Assembly (NCBI RefSeq): GCF_030323025.1
Contig: NZ_CP097329.1
Location: 3,830,001-3,894,000, forward strand
Reading direction: 5' to 3'
DNA length: 64,000 nt
From: Pseudanabaena mucicola str. Chao 1806
Lineage (GTDB): Bacteria > Cyanobacteriota > Cyanobacteriia > Pseudanabaenales > Pseudanabaenaceae
Shown: positions 50,969 through 61,455 of the stretch, in pieces
Layout of the letters: every line of letters begins with the position of its first letter
Position numbering within the stretch: the stretch's first letter is position 1
Notes under the pieces: model-generated
Seen by the model: only the letters and a program-made list of their open reading frames with translations
Databases searched by the model: none
Told to the model about the DNA's origin: nothing
Made by a program: the position numbers and the translations under genes

Positions 50969-52813
50969 CTATTTATAGCCAGATGCCTGCAAAGAAAAAA
51001 GATGGGCATAGCGTCCATCCACAGCTAATAACTGCTCGTGGCTGCCCTGCTCAATAATTCTGCCATCAGCCATCACGATGATTTTATCTGCCATGCGGAC
51101 AGTGGAAAATCGATGGGAAATGAGAACTACCATCTGATTTTTAGTGAGCGAACGGAAGTGATTAAAAATATTCATCTCAGCCTCTGCATCCATGGCTGCA
51201 GTTGGTTCATCGAGAATAAGAATATCTGCTTGAGATCGCATAAAAGCTCTGGACAAAGCAATCTTTTGCCATTGACCACCCGATAGTTCTTGACCACCCT
51301 TAAACCATTTACCTAGCTGCGTACTAAATCCTTTAGGCATATTTTCAATAAAGGGTTTTGCCATTCCCTTTTCTGTAGCAACTTCCCATCCATGATATTC
51401 ATTTAAGCGTTCCACATCCCCAACTCCAACATTCTCACCAACTGTAAATTGATATTGCACAAAGTTCTGGAAAATTACACCGATTCTTTTTCGCAAAACA
51501 TCGATATCCCAATCATTTAGATCAACACCATCTAATAAAATCCTGCCACTCGTAGGCACATATAATCTGGTCAGGAGCTTAATTAAGGTGGTTTTGCCTG
51601 ATCCATTTTCACCAACGATCGCTAGTTTCTCCCCATGCTTGAGACGAAGGGAAATATCATTTAAAACTAGCTCCGTACTTTTGGGATAGAAAAAAGAAAC
51701 ATTTTCAAATCTAATTCCATCAGGCTCAATGCCCTTAGTGATATAACCTTCTGACTTAGGAATTGGTTGTTCGAGAAATTCATATAGATTTGCTAAATAG
51801 AGATTATCCTCATACATTCCACCGATGGAAGTTAGCGCTGATGCAAAAGTAGCTTGACCTTGGCGGAAGACAACAAGATACATTGTCATTTCGCCTAAGC
51901 TGATTTTACCTGTGATCGCCTCAATTACAATCCATGCGTAAGCAGCATAAAATGTTCCTGTACTAAGCAATCCTAACAAATAACCCCAAACTCCCTTTTG
52001 AATCGTGAGGTTGCGATCTTCGTCATACAAGCGAGCAAAAATATCGCGATAGCGCTGCAACAGCATTCCACCCAATTGATAAAGCTGCACTTCCTTTGCA
52101 TAGTCTTCTCTTGCCAATAAAGTCTCTAGATAATGCTGTTGACGAGTTTCGGGTGATCGCCATTTAAAAAGACGGAATGAATGTTCAGACAACTTTGTTT
52201 CCGCAATAAAAGAAGGAATGGCAGCTAATACCAAAACGATTACTGCCCAAACCGAAAATTTTAATAGCAATCCACTAAAGGTTAAGAGCGTTAGTGCCGA
52301 CTGACATAAACCAAAAATACGGCTGATTAAGGATAAGGGACGACTAGAAGCTTGAGAACGCGCCTGTGTCATCTTGTCATAAAATTCCGAATCTTCAAAA
52401 TGAGCTAGTTCTAAAGTGAGTGCTTTCTCCAAGATTAAAACATTCACCTGCTGCCCTAATAGCACTCTAAGCAAAGATTGTGATACATTCAATCCCTTTT
52501 GTGCCGCCGCCAAAATCACAATTAAAAGTGCCTCAAATCCCACATAACTTAGTGCCAAGTTGCGATCACTAATTAAACCACTCCGCGAAGCTAGTAGCGC
52601 ACCATCAACAATCAGCTTACCCGCATAAGCGATCGCCGCAGGGAGTAGTCCACTCATTAGCGTAAAAATCGCGATCGCTACTGTGAGAATATTGCTAGTT
52701 GTCCACGATAAGCCTAAAGCCTTAATACCATAGCGATAGCTCGACAGAGACTTTCGCATCGCCTTGCTAATCGATTTCCATCCCTTCAATTCAATTTTTT
52801 TCTTTTTTGCCAT
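50969..52813 (-). CDS. ABC transporter, fused membrane and ATPase domains
   Basis: Protein of 614 residues. The first 340 form the membrane domain with about six helices; the rest is the ATPase: Walker A GENGSGKTTLIKLL near 403, Q-loop GVIFQNFVQYQF, signature LSGGQWQKIALSRA, Walker B ADILILDEPTAAMD, and H-loop VVLISHRFSTV. This half-transporter form works as a dimer and usually exports lipids, peptides or drugs. The cargo cannot be told. The start MAKKKKIELKGWKSIS matches the ATG at 52813. Confidence 0.92.
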   Translation of the reverse strand: MAKKKKIELKGWKSISKAMRKSLSSYRYGIKALGLSWTTSNILTVAIAIFTLMSGLLPAAIAYAGKLIVDGALLASRSGLISDRNLALSYVGFEALLIVILAAAQKGLNVSQSLLRVLLGQQVNVLILEKALTLELAHFEDSEFYDKMTQARSQASSRPLSLISRIFGLCQSALTLLTFSGLLLKFSVWAVIVLVLAAIPSFIAETKLSEHSFRLFKWRSPETRQQHYLETLLAREDYAKEVQLYQLGGMLLQRYRDIFARLYDEDRNLTIQKGVWGYLLGLLSTGTFYAAYAWIVIEAITGKISLGEMTMYLVVFRQGQATFASALTSIGGMYEDNLYLANLYEFLEQPIPKSEGYITKGIEPDGIRFENVSFFYPKSTELVLNDISLRLKHGEKLAIVGENGSGKTTLIKLLTRLYVPTSGRILLDGVDLNDWDIDVLRKRIGVIFQNFVQYQFTVGENVGVGDVERLNEYHGWEVATEKGMAKPFIENMPKGFSTQLGKWFKGGQELSGGQWQKIALSRAFMRSQADILILDEPTAAMDAEAEMNIFNHFRSLTKNQMVVLISHRFSTVRMADKIIVMADGRIIEQGSHEQLLAVDGRYAHLFSLQASGYK

Positions 52814-52904
52814 GCAATCTATGTTATCTCAATCAAATCTAATTAAGCGAAGTACGATTCCACCTAAGTTAATAAAATCATTGCCCATTAAAGCTTTTAG
52901 ATTT

Positions 52905-53405
52905 TCAAAATGGCTTTGCCATTTTGAAAATTGTTTTTATCCTTCGCCAATAGACTGGGAAAGGAAACTGGATATAGTCTTGGGCAATGGATAACACCAC
53001 AAATAGATGTCCAAAAAATGTGGTGATTGCCCAAAACTTGGGAAACCATGACAATGGAAGATCAGGTTCGGTTGGGAACAAATTAGCAGCAAGTGAGGTG
53101 ATTAATGTTGGTACTAATACTAATAAAATCCCCGCTATCGCTAACCAACGACTAGTTAATAACTGAGCTTCATTGGCATTTTCCCAGCATTTACCATTCC
53201 AAACCCAACGCAATGTCGAAATCGTATCTGCCATTCGCATTACCTGTCGCATGGAATTTGGTTCTTTTTCGATAACGAAAATGTGATTACAAAAATTGCA
53301 GCCCAGTGAGTCCATCATGGGCATTTCTGCGATCGCTCCATGTCTACAGATGGGGCAAGGCGCAGACATAAAGTAAACAGGCGATCGCAAACTAAAGTAA
53401 TCCAT
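52905..53405 (-). CDS. Zinc-ribbon membrane protein of unknown function
   Basis: Protein of 166 residues, or 154 from the internal Met MSAPCPICRHG, which I find more likely. CPIC and, 20 residues on, CNFC form a zinc ribbon. A WxWxGKCW segment (LRWVWNGKCWENA) follows, then two membrane helices (WLAIAGILLVLVPTLITSLAA, FWAITTFFGHLFVVLSIAQ). I recognise no named family. It lies upstream of the ABC exporter on the same strand with a 91-bp gap, so co-transcription is possible. Confidence 0.7.
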   Translation of the reverse strand: MDYFSLRSPVYFMSAPCPICRHGAIAEMPMMDSLGCNFCNHIFVIEKEPNSMRQVMRMADTISTLRWVWNGKCWENANEAQLLTSRWLAIAGILLVLVPTLITSLAANLFPTEPDLPLSWFPKFWAITTFFGHLFVVLSIAQDYIQFPFPVYWRRIKTIFKMAKPF

Positions 53406-53457
53406 TGTTTAAATAATTTTACAGAATTACAGCATGTGGAGGCTTTGGATAGTACAG

Positions 53458-53506
53458 AAATATTTGTGAAAGTGATGCTTAGCGTCACCTCTACAAATAT
53501 TTCTAG
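53458..53506. repeat. Imperfect hairpin (AGAAATATTTGTG stem)
   Basis: AGAAATATTTGTGAAAGTGA and TCACCTCTACAAATATTTCT pair imperfectly around TGCTTAGCG. Relative of the perfect hairpin at 26326-26374. Confidence 0.6.
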
Positions 53507-53577
53507 TTTTTAAGTAAGCGCAAATCGCTATAAGCAATATCTTGGCAGATATAGAGTTTTTCAAGCAAGCGAAGTAC

Positions 53578-53622
53578 AAGTTTGTTTCCCCGCCTTTGGC
53601 GGAGAAACAAACTTGTACTTCA
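53578..53622. repeat. Hairpin upstream of the porin gene
   Basis: AAGTTTGTTTC and GAAACAAACTT flank CCCGCC TTTGGC GG; with the neighbouring ACAAG/CTTGT it makes a stem of about 20 bp. It lies 86 bp before the porin start and might affect its leader RNA, or be a dispersed palindrome. Confidence 0.6.
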
Positions 53623-53707
53623 CCAGACTGGTAAACGTTATAGACAGGGAGATGTTTTGATTGGGTACGGATGCCCTATTATGTTCACAAACGGTGTAAG
53701 GAATATC

Positions 53708-55552
53708 ATGCTCCATCAATTTACAAGGTTATCATTTTCATCATCACTGCTAGTTGCGGCTGTTGCTCTTGTAGCAACTTCCTCCATTAGTGAATTAGCT
53801 CAAGCTGAAACCACAACATTACCATCTAATCAATCTGAGGTTACATCTGTAGATAAGGCTATTCCTAGTAATCCAGTGCAAGTCCGATCGCAATCTACAG
53901 TTAGTCCTGCATCAAGCACATCGACCAAATCGGCAGACACAGCGATCGTGCAGAAAATTAATCAAGATGTTCTAGCAGAGCCTCTGACTGTAGATACAAC
54001 CGCGCAAAATGTTACTTCTGTATCCCAATTAAGTGACGTGAAGCCTACTGACTGGGCTTTTACGGCATTGCAATCTTTGGTCGAGCGCTATGGTTGTATT
54101 GCAGGCTATCCCGATCGCAGTTTTCGGGGGAAACAAGCAACTAGTCGCTATGAATTTGCGGCTGGCTTAAATGCTTGTCTTGACAAGATCAATGAGATTA
54201 TTTCCACAGGGCTAGCGGATAAGGTCAGCAAGGAAGATCTTGCCACCTTGAAAAGACTGCAAGAAGAATTTGCTTCGGAACTTGCCACTTTACGCGGTCG
54301 CGTCGATGCCCTTAATGCTAAAGTCACCAAACTAGAAGCACAGCAGTTCTCAGCCACCACCAAGTTATTTGGTCAAGCAATTTTCGGCTTACAAGGACGC
54401 CTCAGCAATTCTCCTAGCATTTTTGGAGTAAAAACGCCTGACACAGCCACAAACTTGACTTTTGGCGGTACTGTGCAACTGAGTTTACTCACTGAGTTCA
54501 CCCCCCGCAGTGTCTTACTGACAGGACTTAGTATCGGCAATATCTCAACCGCTTCAACTGGTAACAGTGCCTTTAACGACACATTCACTCGTCTAGGTTA
54601 CGAATCCCTCACAGGAGGCTCAGGTAATTCCGTTGTCCTTAGCGATCTTACCTACCGATCCCTAATTACTAATAATTTGGCTCTCATTGTTGGACCTTTA
54701 GGGGTTAGCCCAGTTTCCGTTTTTCGCGGTCCAGATCGCTATCAGAGTGCTGGACAAGGTGCAATTTCCCTATTTGCCCAGCGCAACCCTATCCTCAACC
54801 TTGGTAATACTACAGGAGGTATCGGTTTAGACTGGCAAATTGCGAAAAGAACCAGTTTACAGGCTGTATATTCCGCAGGTACACCTCAGACCGCTTCAGG
54901 AAATGGTGGGCTGCTTGGCGGTAACTACACCCTAGGTGCACAATTCCTCTTTGCTCCTGTGGAACCTGTAGACGTGGCTTTGTATTACTTGCGATCTTAC
55001 TCAAATAACTCCACAACCACCAACCCTCAGTATGCAAGATTGCTGACAGGTGTGGGAGATGATATCGTTGCTATTAATGCAACTGGCGGTTCACTGCCAC
55101 TCAGCACTGATGCCTTTGGTAGTACTGTCAATTGGAAAATTACACCTAAACTTAACCTTGGTGGATGGGTTGGCTTTACCACTTCAACAGTTAGTGGCTT
55201 GACAGGTAGTGTTCAGACATTTAACTGGATGTCTTATCTAACTTTCCCCGATCTCTTTAAGGATGGTAATTTAGCGGGAATCTATGTCGGTCAACTTCCT
55301 AAAATTACGGGTAGTAGCTTGAGTGGCAATAGCAATGTTCCTGATTACCTCAATAATCAAGTAACAGCCGCATCTGGAGTTAACTCAGGTGGTCAGAATA
55401 CCTCCGCAACCCATGTGGAGCTATTCTATCGCCATCGGATCTCTAACAACATTAGTATTACCCCTGGTGTAATTTTTCTATTTAATAATGGGAATAGATC
55501 AGGTAGTGATACCGTCACAATTGGTGCTTTAAGGACTACTTTCTCTTTCTAA
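53708..55552 (+). CDS. Outer-membrane porin with SLH domain (iron uptake porin/OprB type)
   Basis: About 614 residues from ATG 53708, preceded by AAGGA at 53697. Signal peptide MLHQFTRLSFSSSLLVAAVA, cleaved near AQAE. An SLH domain follows (VSQLSDVKPTDWAFTALQSL, RYGCIAGYPDRSFRGKQATS, YEFAAGLNACLDKI), which binds peptidoglycan-linked polymer. A short coiled coil (LATLRGRVDALNAKVTKLEA) leads into an OprB-type beta barrel ending in Phe. These are the main cyanobacterial porins, linked to inorganic ion and iron passage. The longer frame from 53582 is rejected because it lacks the signal peptide at its start. Confidence 0.9.
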   Translation: MLHQFTRLSFSSSLLVAAVALVATSSISELAQAETTTLPSNQSEVTSVDKAIPSNPVQVRSQSTVSPASSTSTKSADTAIVQKINQDVLAEPLTVDTTAQNVTSVSQLSDVKPTDWAFTALQSLVERYGCIAGYPDRSFRGKQATSRYEFAAGLNACLDKINEIISTGLADKVSKEDLATLKRLQEEFASELATLRGRVDALNAKVTKLEAQQFSATTKLFGQAIFGLQGRLSNSPSIFGVKTPDTATNLTFGGTVQLSLLTEFTPRSVLLTGLSIGNISTASTGNSAFNDTFTRLGYESLTGGSGNSVVLSDLTYRSLITNNLALIVGPLGVSPVSVFRGPDRYQSAGQGAISLFAQRNPILNLGNTTGGIGLDWQIAKRTSLQAVYSAGTPQTASGNGGLLGGNYTLGAQFLFAPVEPVDVALYYLRSYSNNSTTTNPQYARLLTGVGDDIVAINATGGSLPLSTDAFGSTVNWKITPKLNLGGWVGFTTSTVSGLTGSVQTFNWMSYLTFPDLFKDGNLAGIYVGQLPKITGSSLSGNSNVPDYLNNQVTAASGVNSGGQNTSATHVELFYRHRISNNISITPGVIFLFNNGNRSGSDTVTIGALRTTFSF

Positions 55553-55564
55553 ATGTTGTTTATC

Positions 55565-55602
55565 TGGTATTTCAAATGAGTAAATGCTCATTTGAAATAC
55601 CA
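55565..55602 (+). terminator. Hairpin after the porin gene, probable terminator
   Basis: TGGTATTTCAAATGAG, 6-base loop, CTCATTTGAAATACCA, followed by AAAATTT. Perfect 16-bp stem 12 bp after the stop; it lacks a good T run, so it may be a dispersed palindrome that serves as the RNA 3' end. Confidence 0.6.
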
Positions 55603-55939
55603 AAATTTAGCCAATCAGCATTTAAAGTTTGTATCTTTCTGTTGTTAGATCCAAACCTTTTTGGATTTACGCATTGATTAGCGATCACTTTATACTGGTT
55701 TTATACGTTTATTTCGCGCTTTACCTTCTACAAAATTTGCAGCATGTTTAACTATCGTTGCAGATGATAATTATAATGATTATAGAGGTGAGCATCTCAG
55801 TTGAAGCATTAATACGCCTCCTGAAAGAGATCTATCGATAACACGAGGTACAAACTCCTTCTAGTATCGCACTACTTCTATTGCCTATATTTCCTCGGCA
55901 AGTGGTTGTTCAGTTAAATAAAGTTTTTTGGAGTCAGTT
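55603..55939. other. About 340-bp gap, no gene seen
   Basis: Between the porin hairpin and the next small gene I see no coding frame, tRNA or clear repeat. GGAG at 55930-55933 is the ribosome site of the following gene; its promoter must lie in this gap. Confidence 0.5.
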
Positions 55940-56215
55940 ATGTCTAAAAATTTATTTGTATCTATTTCCCTGATAGGTTGCAGTTTTGCATCATCATTGC
56001 TCACATTAGCTACACCCGCTAAAGCGGGTGTAGTCTATGAACGACAGAAGCCTAGTGAAAGTGAAGAAGTGCCTAGTCAAATCATTAATTTGATCGCTGA
56101 TAATCAAGGTAACGAAACACTTGAAGTACCTACAACAAGTCCAAACTCTAATTTTAACGTAACATTACCGCAAGCACCTGTATTCGTTCCCGAAACGATA
56201 AACTCCATAAATTAG
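55940..56215 (+). CDS. Small secreted protein of unknown function
   Basis: Protein of 91 residues from ATG 55940, with GGAG 7 bp upstream. A clear signal peptide (LFVSISLIGCSFASSLLTLA, cleavage near AKA) is followed by a short hydrophilic chain rich in Ser, Asn, Pro and Thr. No family is recognised. An 8-bp hairpin CTACACCCGC...GCGGGTGTAG lies inside the gene at about 56009-56032 and encodes the cleavage-site region, another palindrome within coding sequence. Confidence 0.65.
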   Translation: MSKNLFVSISLIGCSFASSLLTLATPAKAGVVYERQKPSESEEVPSQIINLIADNQGNETLEVPTTSPNSNFNVTLPQAPVFVPETINSIN

Positions 56216-56326
56216 CCAGACTGATCAAAAAGGTAAGGGTCAACTGTGTGAATATGGCACATACAGCTCTTCTTTTTACTTAAATAATAACAGCGCTATT
56301 TAGCTTTTAGTAGTCTAGTGAGGTAG

Positions 56327-56365
56327 AGAATTATGTCCCCGACTTCGGCGGGGACATAATTCTCA
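56327..56365. repeat. Hairpin GAGAATTATGTCCCCG
   Basis: GAGAATTATGTCCCCG, 7-base loop, CGGGGACATAATTCTC: perfect 16-bp stem between two convergent small genes. It may end transcription from one or both sides, but no T run follows. Confidence 0.65.
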
Positions 56366-56408
56366 GTAACTCGATTACTTGAAAATCGCTATGTTGATCC
56401 CCAAAGTT

Positions 56409-56810
56409 TTATTTATCTGTAGGTCGATAAATGCGGTTAATAGCTTCTAACATTTGACTGTCAGAAGCTATTTGGCGAAGTTGCTCTAGTTTGAACTTGG
56501 CTATGCGATCGCCCATAGTTTTCTGAGAAGTCAAGCTTGTATCATCGGAAATCTGCCAATTAAATAGTCGATCTAGTCCCTCTAGAGGCGCAAAAGAAAC
56601 ATTAGTATCAGTGAAACGCAGCAACTGCATACTACCTCCCCCAATAGCAGGTGCATTGGTTTGCTGCATCTCTATTAAAATTTCCTGAGCAGGAGATAGA
56701 CCATTGGACTTCCCTCTTCCGATACTGACTTGCGCGTTAGTCTCTCCCACATTGACAGCAAACATACTGCTAGCGATCGCCAGCAATCCCAAAATTTTGT
56801 ATGAAGCCAT
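56409..56810 (-). CDS. Secreted protein of unknown function
   Basis: Protein of 133 residues. Signal peptide (ILGLLAIASSMFAVNVG, cleavage near TNAQ) followed by a soluble domain with GLSPAQEILIEMQQTNAPAI and a helical C terminus (GDRIAKFKLEQLRQIASDSQ, MLEAINRIYRPTDK). No recognised family. It stands alone between repeats; the start at 56810 is preceded by a purine-rich AGGAAGG (rc), a good ribosome site. Confidence 0.65.
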   Translation of the reverse strand: MASYKILGLLAIASSMFAVNVGETNAQVSIGRGKSNGLSPAQEILIEMQQTNAPAIGGGSMQLLRFTDTNVSFAPLEGLDRLFNWQISDDTSLTSQKTMGDRIAKFKLEQLRQIASDSQMLEAINRIYRPTDK

Positions 56811-56926
56811 ATGACCTTCCTAAAACTTTATATGGTGAATTACAACACGACATTACTTAGCCAACTCTATTAAAGCTAACATTACTGGTAAATATTGACC
56901 GCCAAATGTCAGAAAGTTTACATATA

Positions 56927-57003
56927 AGTAGCTCAACATAATTAAAACCTAAAACCAGAGTTTTTTCCGCCCGCGTAGCGGGCGGAAAAAACTCTGGTTT
57001 TTA
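56927..57003. mobile_element. Family B MITE, right end missing
   Basis: TA then AGTAGCTCAACATAATTAAA (intact left end, reverse orientation), through the CCGCCCGCGTAGCGGGCGG hairpin to CTCTGGTTTTTAG, after which the element breaks off. Upstream of tatC. Confidence 0.75.
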
Positions 57004-57144
57004 GGGGGTAATTTAGGGACATCCTCAAAGGGTACAACTCTAAAATGCTTTTGGTTGCTATAGTATCGATAAGACTTCGATTATTTGATAGTTTGTTAAG
57101 CAATCGGATGAAGTGATCGATAAGTAGATTTTAGTAATGACATC

Positions 57145-57972
57145 ATGCTAGAGACGGTAAGTGAAGCAGACCAACCTAAGGATTTTACAGACACAACAAC
57201 CATTGAGGATGTAAGTGAGACAGCGCTCGCTATTGCTGAGCAAGCATCTGATGATAACTCTCTTGACGAGATCGATGATGTAGAGATGTCTCTGTTTGAT
57301 CATCTGGAAGAATTGCGATCGCGTATTTTTTACGCATTGATAGCTATCATCATTGGTATAGTAGGGTGCTTTGCTGTAGTTAATAAGATTGTCGCTTTAC
57401 TGGAAATTCCAGCACAGGGGGTAAAGTTTCTCCAACTTGCTCCAGGAGAATATTTTTTCGTATCGCTGAAAGTTGCAGGCTATAGCGGTCTTCTTGTTTC
57501 TAGTCCTGCAATCCTATATCAAATTGTGCGCTTTATTTTGCCTGGGCTGACTCGCAAAGAAAAAAGGGCGATCGCGCCAATTGTATTTGGCTCTAGTATT
57601 TTATTTGTCCTCGGTATAGTTTTTGCTTATCAGTTATTGATTCCTGCTGCACTCAACTTTTTTATCAGTTACGGTGGTGATGTAGTTGAGCAGTTTTGGT
57701 CGATTGATCGTTATTTTGAGTTTGTGTTGTTGCTGCTATTTAGCACAGGTTTAGCCTTTCAAATTCCTGTTATTCAAGCTTTGTTGGCACTTACAGGTAT
57801 TGTCAACTCCGCAAGAATGCTGGCTGGATGGCGTTATGTAGTACTTGGAGCAGTCATCCTTGGGGCAGTGTTAACGCCTTCAACCGATCCAATGACACAG
57901 AGTTTACTTGCGGGTGCAGTTGGTATCCTATATTTTGGTGGAATTTTCTTAGTCAAAGCAATGGGAAAATAA
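57145..57972 (+). CDS. tatC: Sec-independent protein translocase TatC
   Basis: Protein of 275 residues. The family core starts near residue 50 with [20 protein letters not shown], then six membrane helices, with [59 protein letters not shown] and [20 protein letters not shown] as landmarks. TatC recognises twin-arginine signals on folded proteins and works with TatA/B proteins encoded elsewhere. The first 49 residues are an acidic, Thr/Ser/Asp-rich tail unusual for TatC; the true start could be internal, but no better ribosome site is evident. Confidence 0.94.
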   Translation: MLETVSEADQPKDFTDTTTIEDVSETALAIAEQASDDNSLDEIDDVEMSLFDHLEELRSRIFYALIAIIIGIVGCFAVVNKIVALLEIPAQGVKFLQLAPGEYFFVSLKVAGYSGLLVSSPAILYQIVRFILPGLTRKEKRAIAPIVFGSSILFVLGIVFAYQLLIPAALNFFISYGGDVVEQFWSIDRYFEFVLLLLFSTGLAFQIPVIQALLALTGIVNSARMLAGWRYVVLGAVILGAVLTPSTDPMTQSLLAGAVGILYFGGIFLVKAMGK

Positions 57973-58018
57973 CATCTTTGACGGCGATATTGATCTCGCT
58001 ATCGAATGCTATCTAAAA

Positions 58019-58166
58019 AGATGCGAGTTCGGGATAATTTGAAACAAACTTTGAGAGAGGGTTTGCGTAGCAAACCCTCTCTCAAAGTCCAAAAGTAAAA
58101 GCCTTGCCTAGCAAGGCTTTTACTTTTGGACTTTTAAAGTTTGTCAGCTTAACCCGAACTGATGTT
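58019..58166. mobile_element. MITE-like element, family C, next to a family B copy
   Basis: AGATGCGAGTTCGGGATAAT at the left and CTTAACCCGAACTGATGTT at the right, with both family hairpins (GAGAGAGGGTTTGC...CTCTC; AAAAGTAAAAGCCTTGCC...TTT). It fills the space after tatC. Confidence 0.82.
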
Positions 58167-58167
58167 A

Positions 58168-58267
58168 AGTTGCTAGACATAAGTAAACTAAAAACCGAGA
58201 GTTTTGTTCCGCCCGCATAGCGGGCGGAACAAAACTCTGGTTTGGGGTTTAATTAAGTTGAGCTACT
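58168..58267. mobile_element. 100-bp MITE, family B, full copy
   Basis: AGTTGCTAGACATAAGT to ATTAAGTTGAGCTACT, exactly 100 bp, with TA outside each end (58166-58167 and 58268-58269). The left TA uses the last base of the adjoining family C element, so B inserted at the very edge of C. It ends 13 bp before the secA stop. Confidence 0.9.
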
Positions 58268-58280
58268 TAATAAGGGCTTT

Positions 58281-61091
58281 TTACACAAATTCAGCTTCAA
58301 TAGCTTCAGGCTGTTGCTTAGGGCGAGGATCAAACTCGAAGAGTGAGTAGACTACATCGCGGCGGATTTGAGTCATCATATCAAGGAAAATTTCGTAACC
58401 TTCACTCTTATATTCGATTAAAGGATCTTTCTGACCATAGCCACGTAAACCAACAGACTCACGCAATGCTTCCATCGCTTGAAGGTGATCGCGCCAAAGT
58501 GAGTCAATCCGTTGCAAGATAAAAAATCGTTCGGCTTGGCGCATTAAACCTGCCTGCAAAGATTCTACCTGTGCTTCTTTGATTTCGTAAGCACGGCGGA
58601 CTTCTTCTCTTAGGAAAGCTTGCATTTCAGGTAAGAACATATCATCCAGTTGTTCTGGTTCAAGGTCTTGTAGGAGATTGACAAATTCTCTGACTTTTTT
58701 CACCATAGCGGTGAGGTTCCATTCTTCGGGAGGAAGCTCAGGGTTGACATAGGCATTAACGATATCATCCATCGTGCGTTCGGCATATTCAATGACGCGA
58801 TCGCGCAGATTTTCACCCTCTAGCACCCGACGACGTTCGGCGTAAATCGCACGACGTTGATTGTTCATCACCTCGTCATATTCAAATACTTGCTTCCGAA
58901 TGTCGTAATAGTAAGTTTCGACTTTCTTTTGAGCATTTTCGAGAGCGCTGGTGAGCATTCCAGAGCTGATCGGCATATCTTCTTCGACACGGAAGGCATT
59001 CATCAAACCTGCCACGCGATCGCCTGCAAAAATACGCATCAAGTTATCTTCAAGGCTGAGGAAAAATCTAGTCGAGCCAGGGTCACCTTGACGACCGCAA
59101 CGACCACGCAATTGATTATCAACACGGCGAGATTCATGTCGCTCAGTCCCGATCACATGTAAGCCTCCCAGTTTAGTTACATCTTTATGTTCAGCATCAG
59201 TGACAGCTTCGTATTCACGTTTAATCACTGTAAAAGCATCACGCAGCCTTTGAATAACAGGATCATCGGTAGGTGCTTTTTCAGAAGCGACAGCCAACAT
59301 ATCTTCAGCTTCTAGCTCGGACTGACTCATGCGCCCTAGTTTTTCAACGGCGAAGTTGATCGCTTCTTTAAGTTGGGTTTGAGCATCCTTAGAGAGTTCG
59401 CAAGGGAATAGACTATCGGAAACTTTCCAAGTCTTCTTCTTTTTACCTTCGTTTGCACTACCAAAACCTTGCCCCTTTTGCGGGCGATCGCTAAACATGC
59501 GTTGACCTTCATTGGTAAAGTCGTCATCATCTTCAGGACGCACAATCTGCGGCATGAAGTTTTCCCGCACCTTCAGACGCGCCATATAGTCAGCATTACC
59601 ACCGAGGATAATGTCTGTACCACGACCAGCCATGTTGGTGGCGATCGTCACCGATCCTTTACGACCCGCCTGAGCCACGATTTCTGCTTCCCGTTCCACA
59701 TTCTCAGGTTTCGCATTCAGCAAGTTATGAGGGATTTCTTTCTCACTTAGCAGACGCGAGAGAACTTCTGATTTCTCAACGCTAGTTGTTCCCACAAGAA
59801 CAGGGCGACCTGTTTCATGCATTTCACGGCATTCTTCAGCAACGGCTCGCCATTTTGCTGCTTCGGTTTTGTAAACCACATCTGACCAATCAGCACGACC
59901 GCTCTTACGATTGGTGGGCATAGTGGTTACTTCGAGATTATAGATTTTGCCAAGCTCTGCTTCCTCAGTTTTTGCCGTACCTGTCATGCCACCCAACTTG
60001 GGATACAGCAGGAAGAAGTTTTGATAGGTAATAGTCGCAAGGGTTTGGGTTTCATTTTCGATTGGTACGCTTTCTTTAGCTTCGATCGCTTGATGCAAAC
60101 CATCACTCCAACGACGACCAGGCATGACGCGCCCTGTGAACTCATCCACAATAATTACTTCGCCGTCACGGACAATGTAATTTACATCCCGCAGGAATAG
60201 TTCCTTAGCTTTAAGTGCATTAAATACATAGTGTGCCCAAGGATCTTGCTGGTCAAATAAATCCTTAACCCCTAGTAAATTTTCAGCAAGTTCAAACCCT
60301 TCATCGGTCATAACTACGTTACGTTGCTTTTCATCAACTTCGTAGTGGGTTTCCTTTTCTAATTGTGCAGCGATCGTCACTGCGCCCAAATATTTCTCTG
60401 TTGGGCGCTCCACCATACCCGAAATAATCAGTGGCGTACGGGCTTCGTCAATTAAGATCGAGTCAACTTCGTCAATGACACAGAAATTAAAGGGACGTTG
60501 CACCACTTCTTCGATGCTAGTCGCCATATTGTCCCGTAGATAGTCAAAACCTAGTTCGCTATTGGTGGCGTAGGTGATATCGCAGTTATAATTTTTGCGG
60601 CGCTCGATTGGCTCCATCGAGTTTTGGATTAAACCAACCGACATTCCTAAAAATCGATGGACTTGTCCCATCCATTCAGCATCACGACGGGCAAGGTAGT
60701 CATTAACTGTAACGACATGAACACCTTTACCTGTAAGGGCATTAAGATAGCTAGGCAATGTCGCTACAAGGGTCTTACCTTCCCCTGTTTTCATTTCAGC
60801 AATTTCGCCACGGTGCAAAACCATGCCACCAAGCATCTGAACGTCGTAATGCCGTAGCCCTAAAACACGTGTAGCAGCTTCACGCACAGCAGCAAAGGCT
60901 TCGGGCAGTAAATCATCAAGAGATTCACCTTTTTCTATGCGTTGTTTAAATTCTCCCGTTTTTGCTTGCAATTCACGATCGCTGAGCGCCGCTAACTCTG
61001 GGGCGAGGGAGTTGATGAGTGCCACGTCGGGACGAAGTTTGTCGAGCTTGCGCTTGTTAGGATCGCCAATCAGGTTTTTTAGGTTAAACAT
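58281..61091 (-). CDS. secA: Preprotein translocase ATPase SecA
   Basis: Protein of 936 residues, full length for the cyanobacterial form. N-terminal helicase domain: [20 protein letters not shown] (Walker A), [18 protein letters not shown] (DEAD-like), then [15 protein letters not shown] and [12 protein letters not shown]. Second motor half: [30 protein letters not shown] and [15 protein letters not shown] charged insertion near 510-560 (DEDDDF-type through [17 protein letters not shown]) is a cyanobacterial feature. The C terminus lacks the zinc-binding CxC motif found in E. coli SecA, as is usual here. It drives proteins through SecYEG. Confidence 0.96.
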   Translation of the reverse strand: MFNLKNLIGDPNKRKLDKLRPDVALINSLAPELAALSDRELQAKTGEFKQRIEKGESLDDLLPEAFAAVREAATRVLGLRHYDVQMLGGMVLHRGEIAEMKTGEGKTLVATLPSYLNALTGKGVHVVTVNDYLARRDAEWMGQVHRFLGMSVGLIQNSMEPIERRKNYNCDITYATNSELGFDYLRDNMATSIEEVVQRPFNFCVIDEVDSILIDEARTPLIISGMVERPTEKYLGAVTIAAQLEKETHYEVDEKQRNVVMTDEGFELAENLLGVKDLFDQQDPWAHYVFNALKAKELFLRDVNYIVRDGEVIIVDEFTGRVMPGRRWSDGLHQAIEAKESVPIENETQTLATITYQNFFLLYPKLGGMTGTAKTEEAELGKIYNLEVTTMPTNRKSGRADWSDVVYKTEAAKWRAVAEECREMHETGRPVLVGTTSVEKSEVLSRLLSEKEIPHNLLNAKPENVEREAEIVAQAGRKGSVTIATNMAGRGTDIILGGNADYMARLKVRENFMPQIVRPEDDDDFTNEGQRMFSDRPQKGQGFGSANEGKKKKTWKVSDSLFPCELSKDAQTQLKEAINFAVEKLGRMSQSELEAEDMLAVASEKAPTDDPVIQRLRDAFTVIKREYEAVTDAEHKDVTKLGGLHVIGTERHESRRVDNQLRGRCGRQGDPGSTRFFLSLEDNLMRIFAGDRVAGLMNAFRVEEDMPISSGMLTSALENAQKKVETYYYDIRKQVFEYDEVMNNQRRAIYAERRRVLEGENLRDRVIEYAERTMDDIVNAYVNPELPPEEWNLTAMVKKVREFVNLLQDLEPEQLDDMFLPEMQAFLREEVRRAYEIKEAQVESLQAGLMRQAERFFILQRIDSLWRDHLQAMEALRESVGLRGYGQKDPLIEYKSEGYEIFLDMMTQIRRDVVYSLFEFDPRPKQQPEAIEAEFV

Positions 61092-61302
61092 AGCTACCGA
61101 ATGCAGTTAAAACGGGGATTTAAAAACGGGAAATTGCGCCAAATGTGATATTAAATCTAAGTTTGGACTACCAGTATATATTACCCGACTGTTGAGAATA
61201 CAAACTTCGGATAACCGAAGTGATCGCTAAAGCTGTACTAAATTCTAACTAAAGCTTGACTATTGCCCCACTAAGTGACCACATTTTCACAAAAAATCAC
61301 AT

Positions 61303-61437
61303 AGTAACGTCAGTTAGGGCTAAGCTCACAAAATTGGAAAAGCTAAAAGTACAAGATTTGCGTAGCAAAGTTTGTACTTTTAAAATTAGAGAGCCTCTCT
61401 CTAAGACTGTTTCAAACTATCTCAAACTCACATTAAT
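61303..61437. repeat. Degenerate family C repeat
   Basis: AACGTCAGTTAGGGCTAAGC at the left and ATCTCAAACTCACATTAAT at the right are worn family C ends. Inside, CTAAAAGTACAAGATTTGCG and AAAGTTTGTACTTTTA are the remains of one hairpin and AGAGAGCCTCTCTCT of the other. Confidence 0.6.
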
Positions 61438-61455
61438 TATCACATTAATTATTTG

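Noticed and set aside
53582-53707. Longer start for the porin
   Set aside because: The added 42 residues read through a dispersed hairpin and place the signal peptide internally. ATG 53708 has AAGGA upstream and a proper signal peptide.
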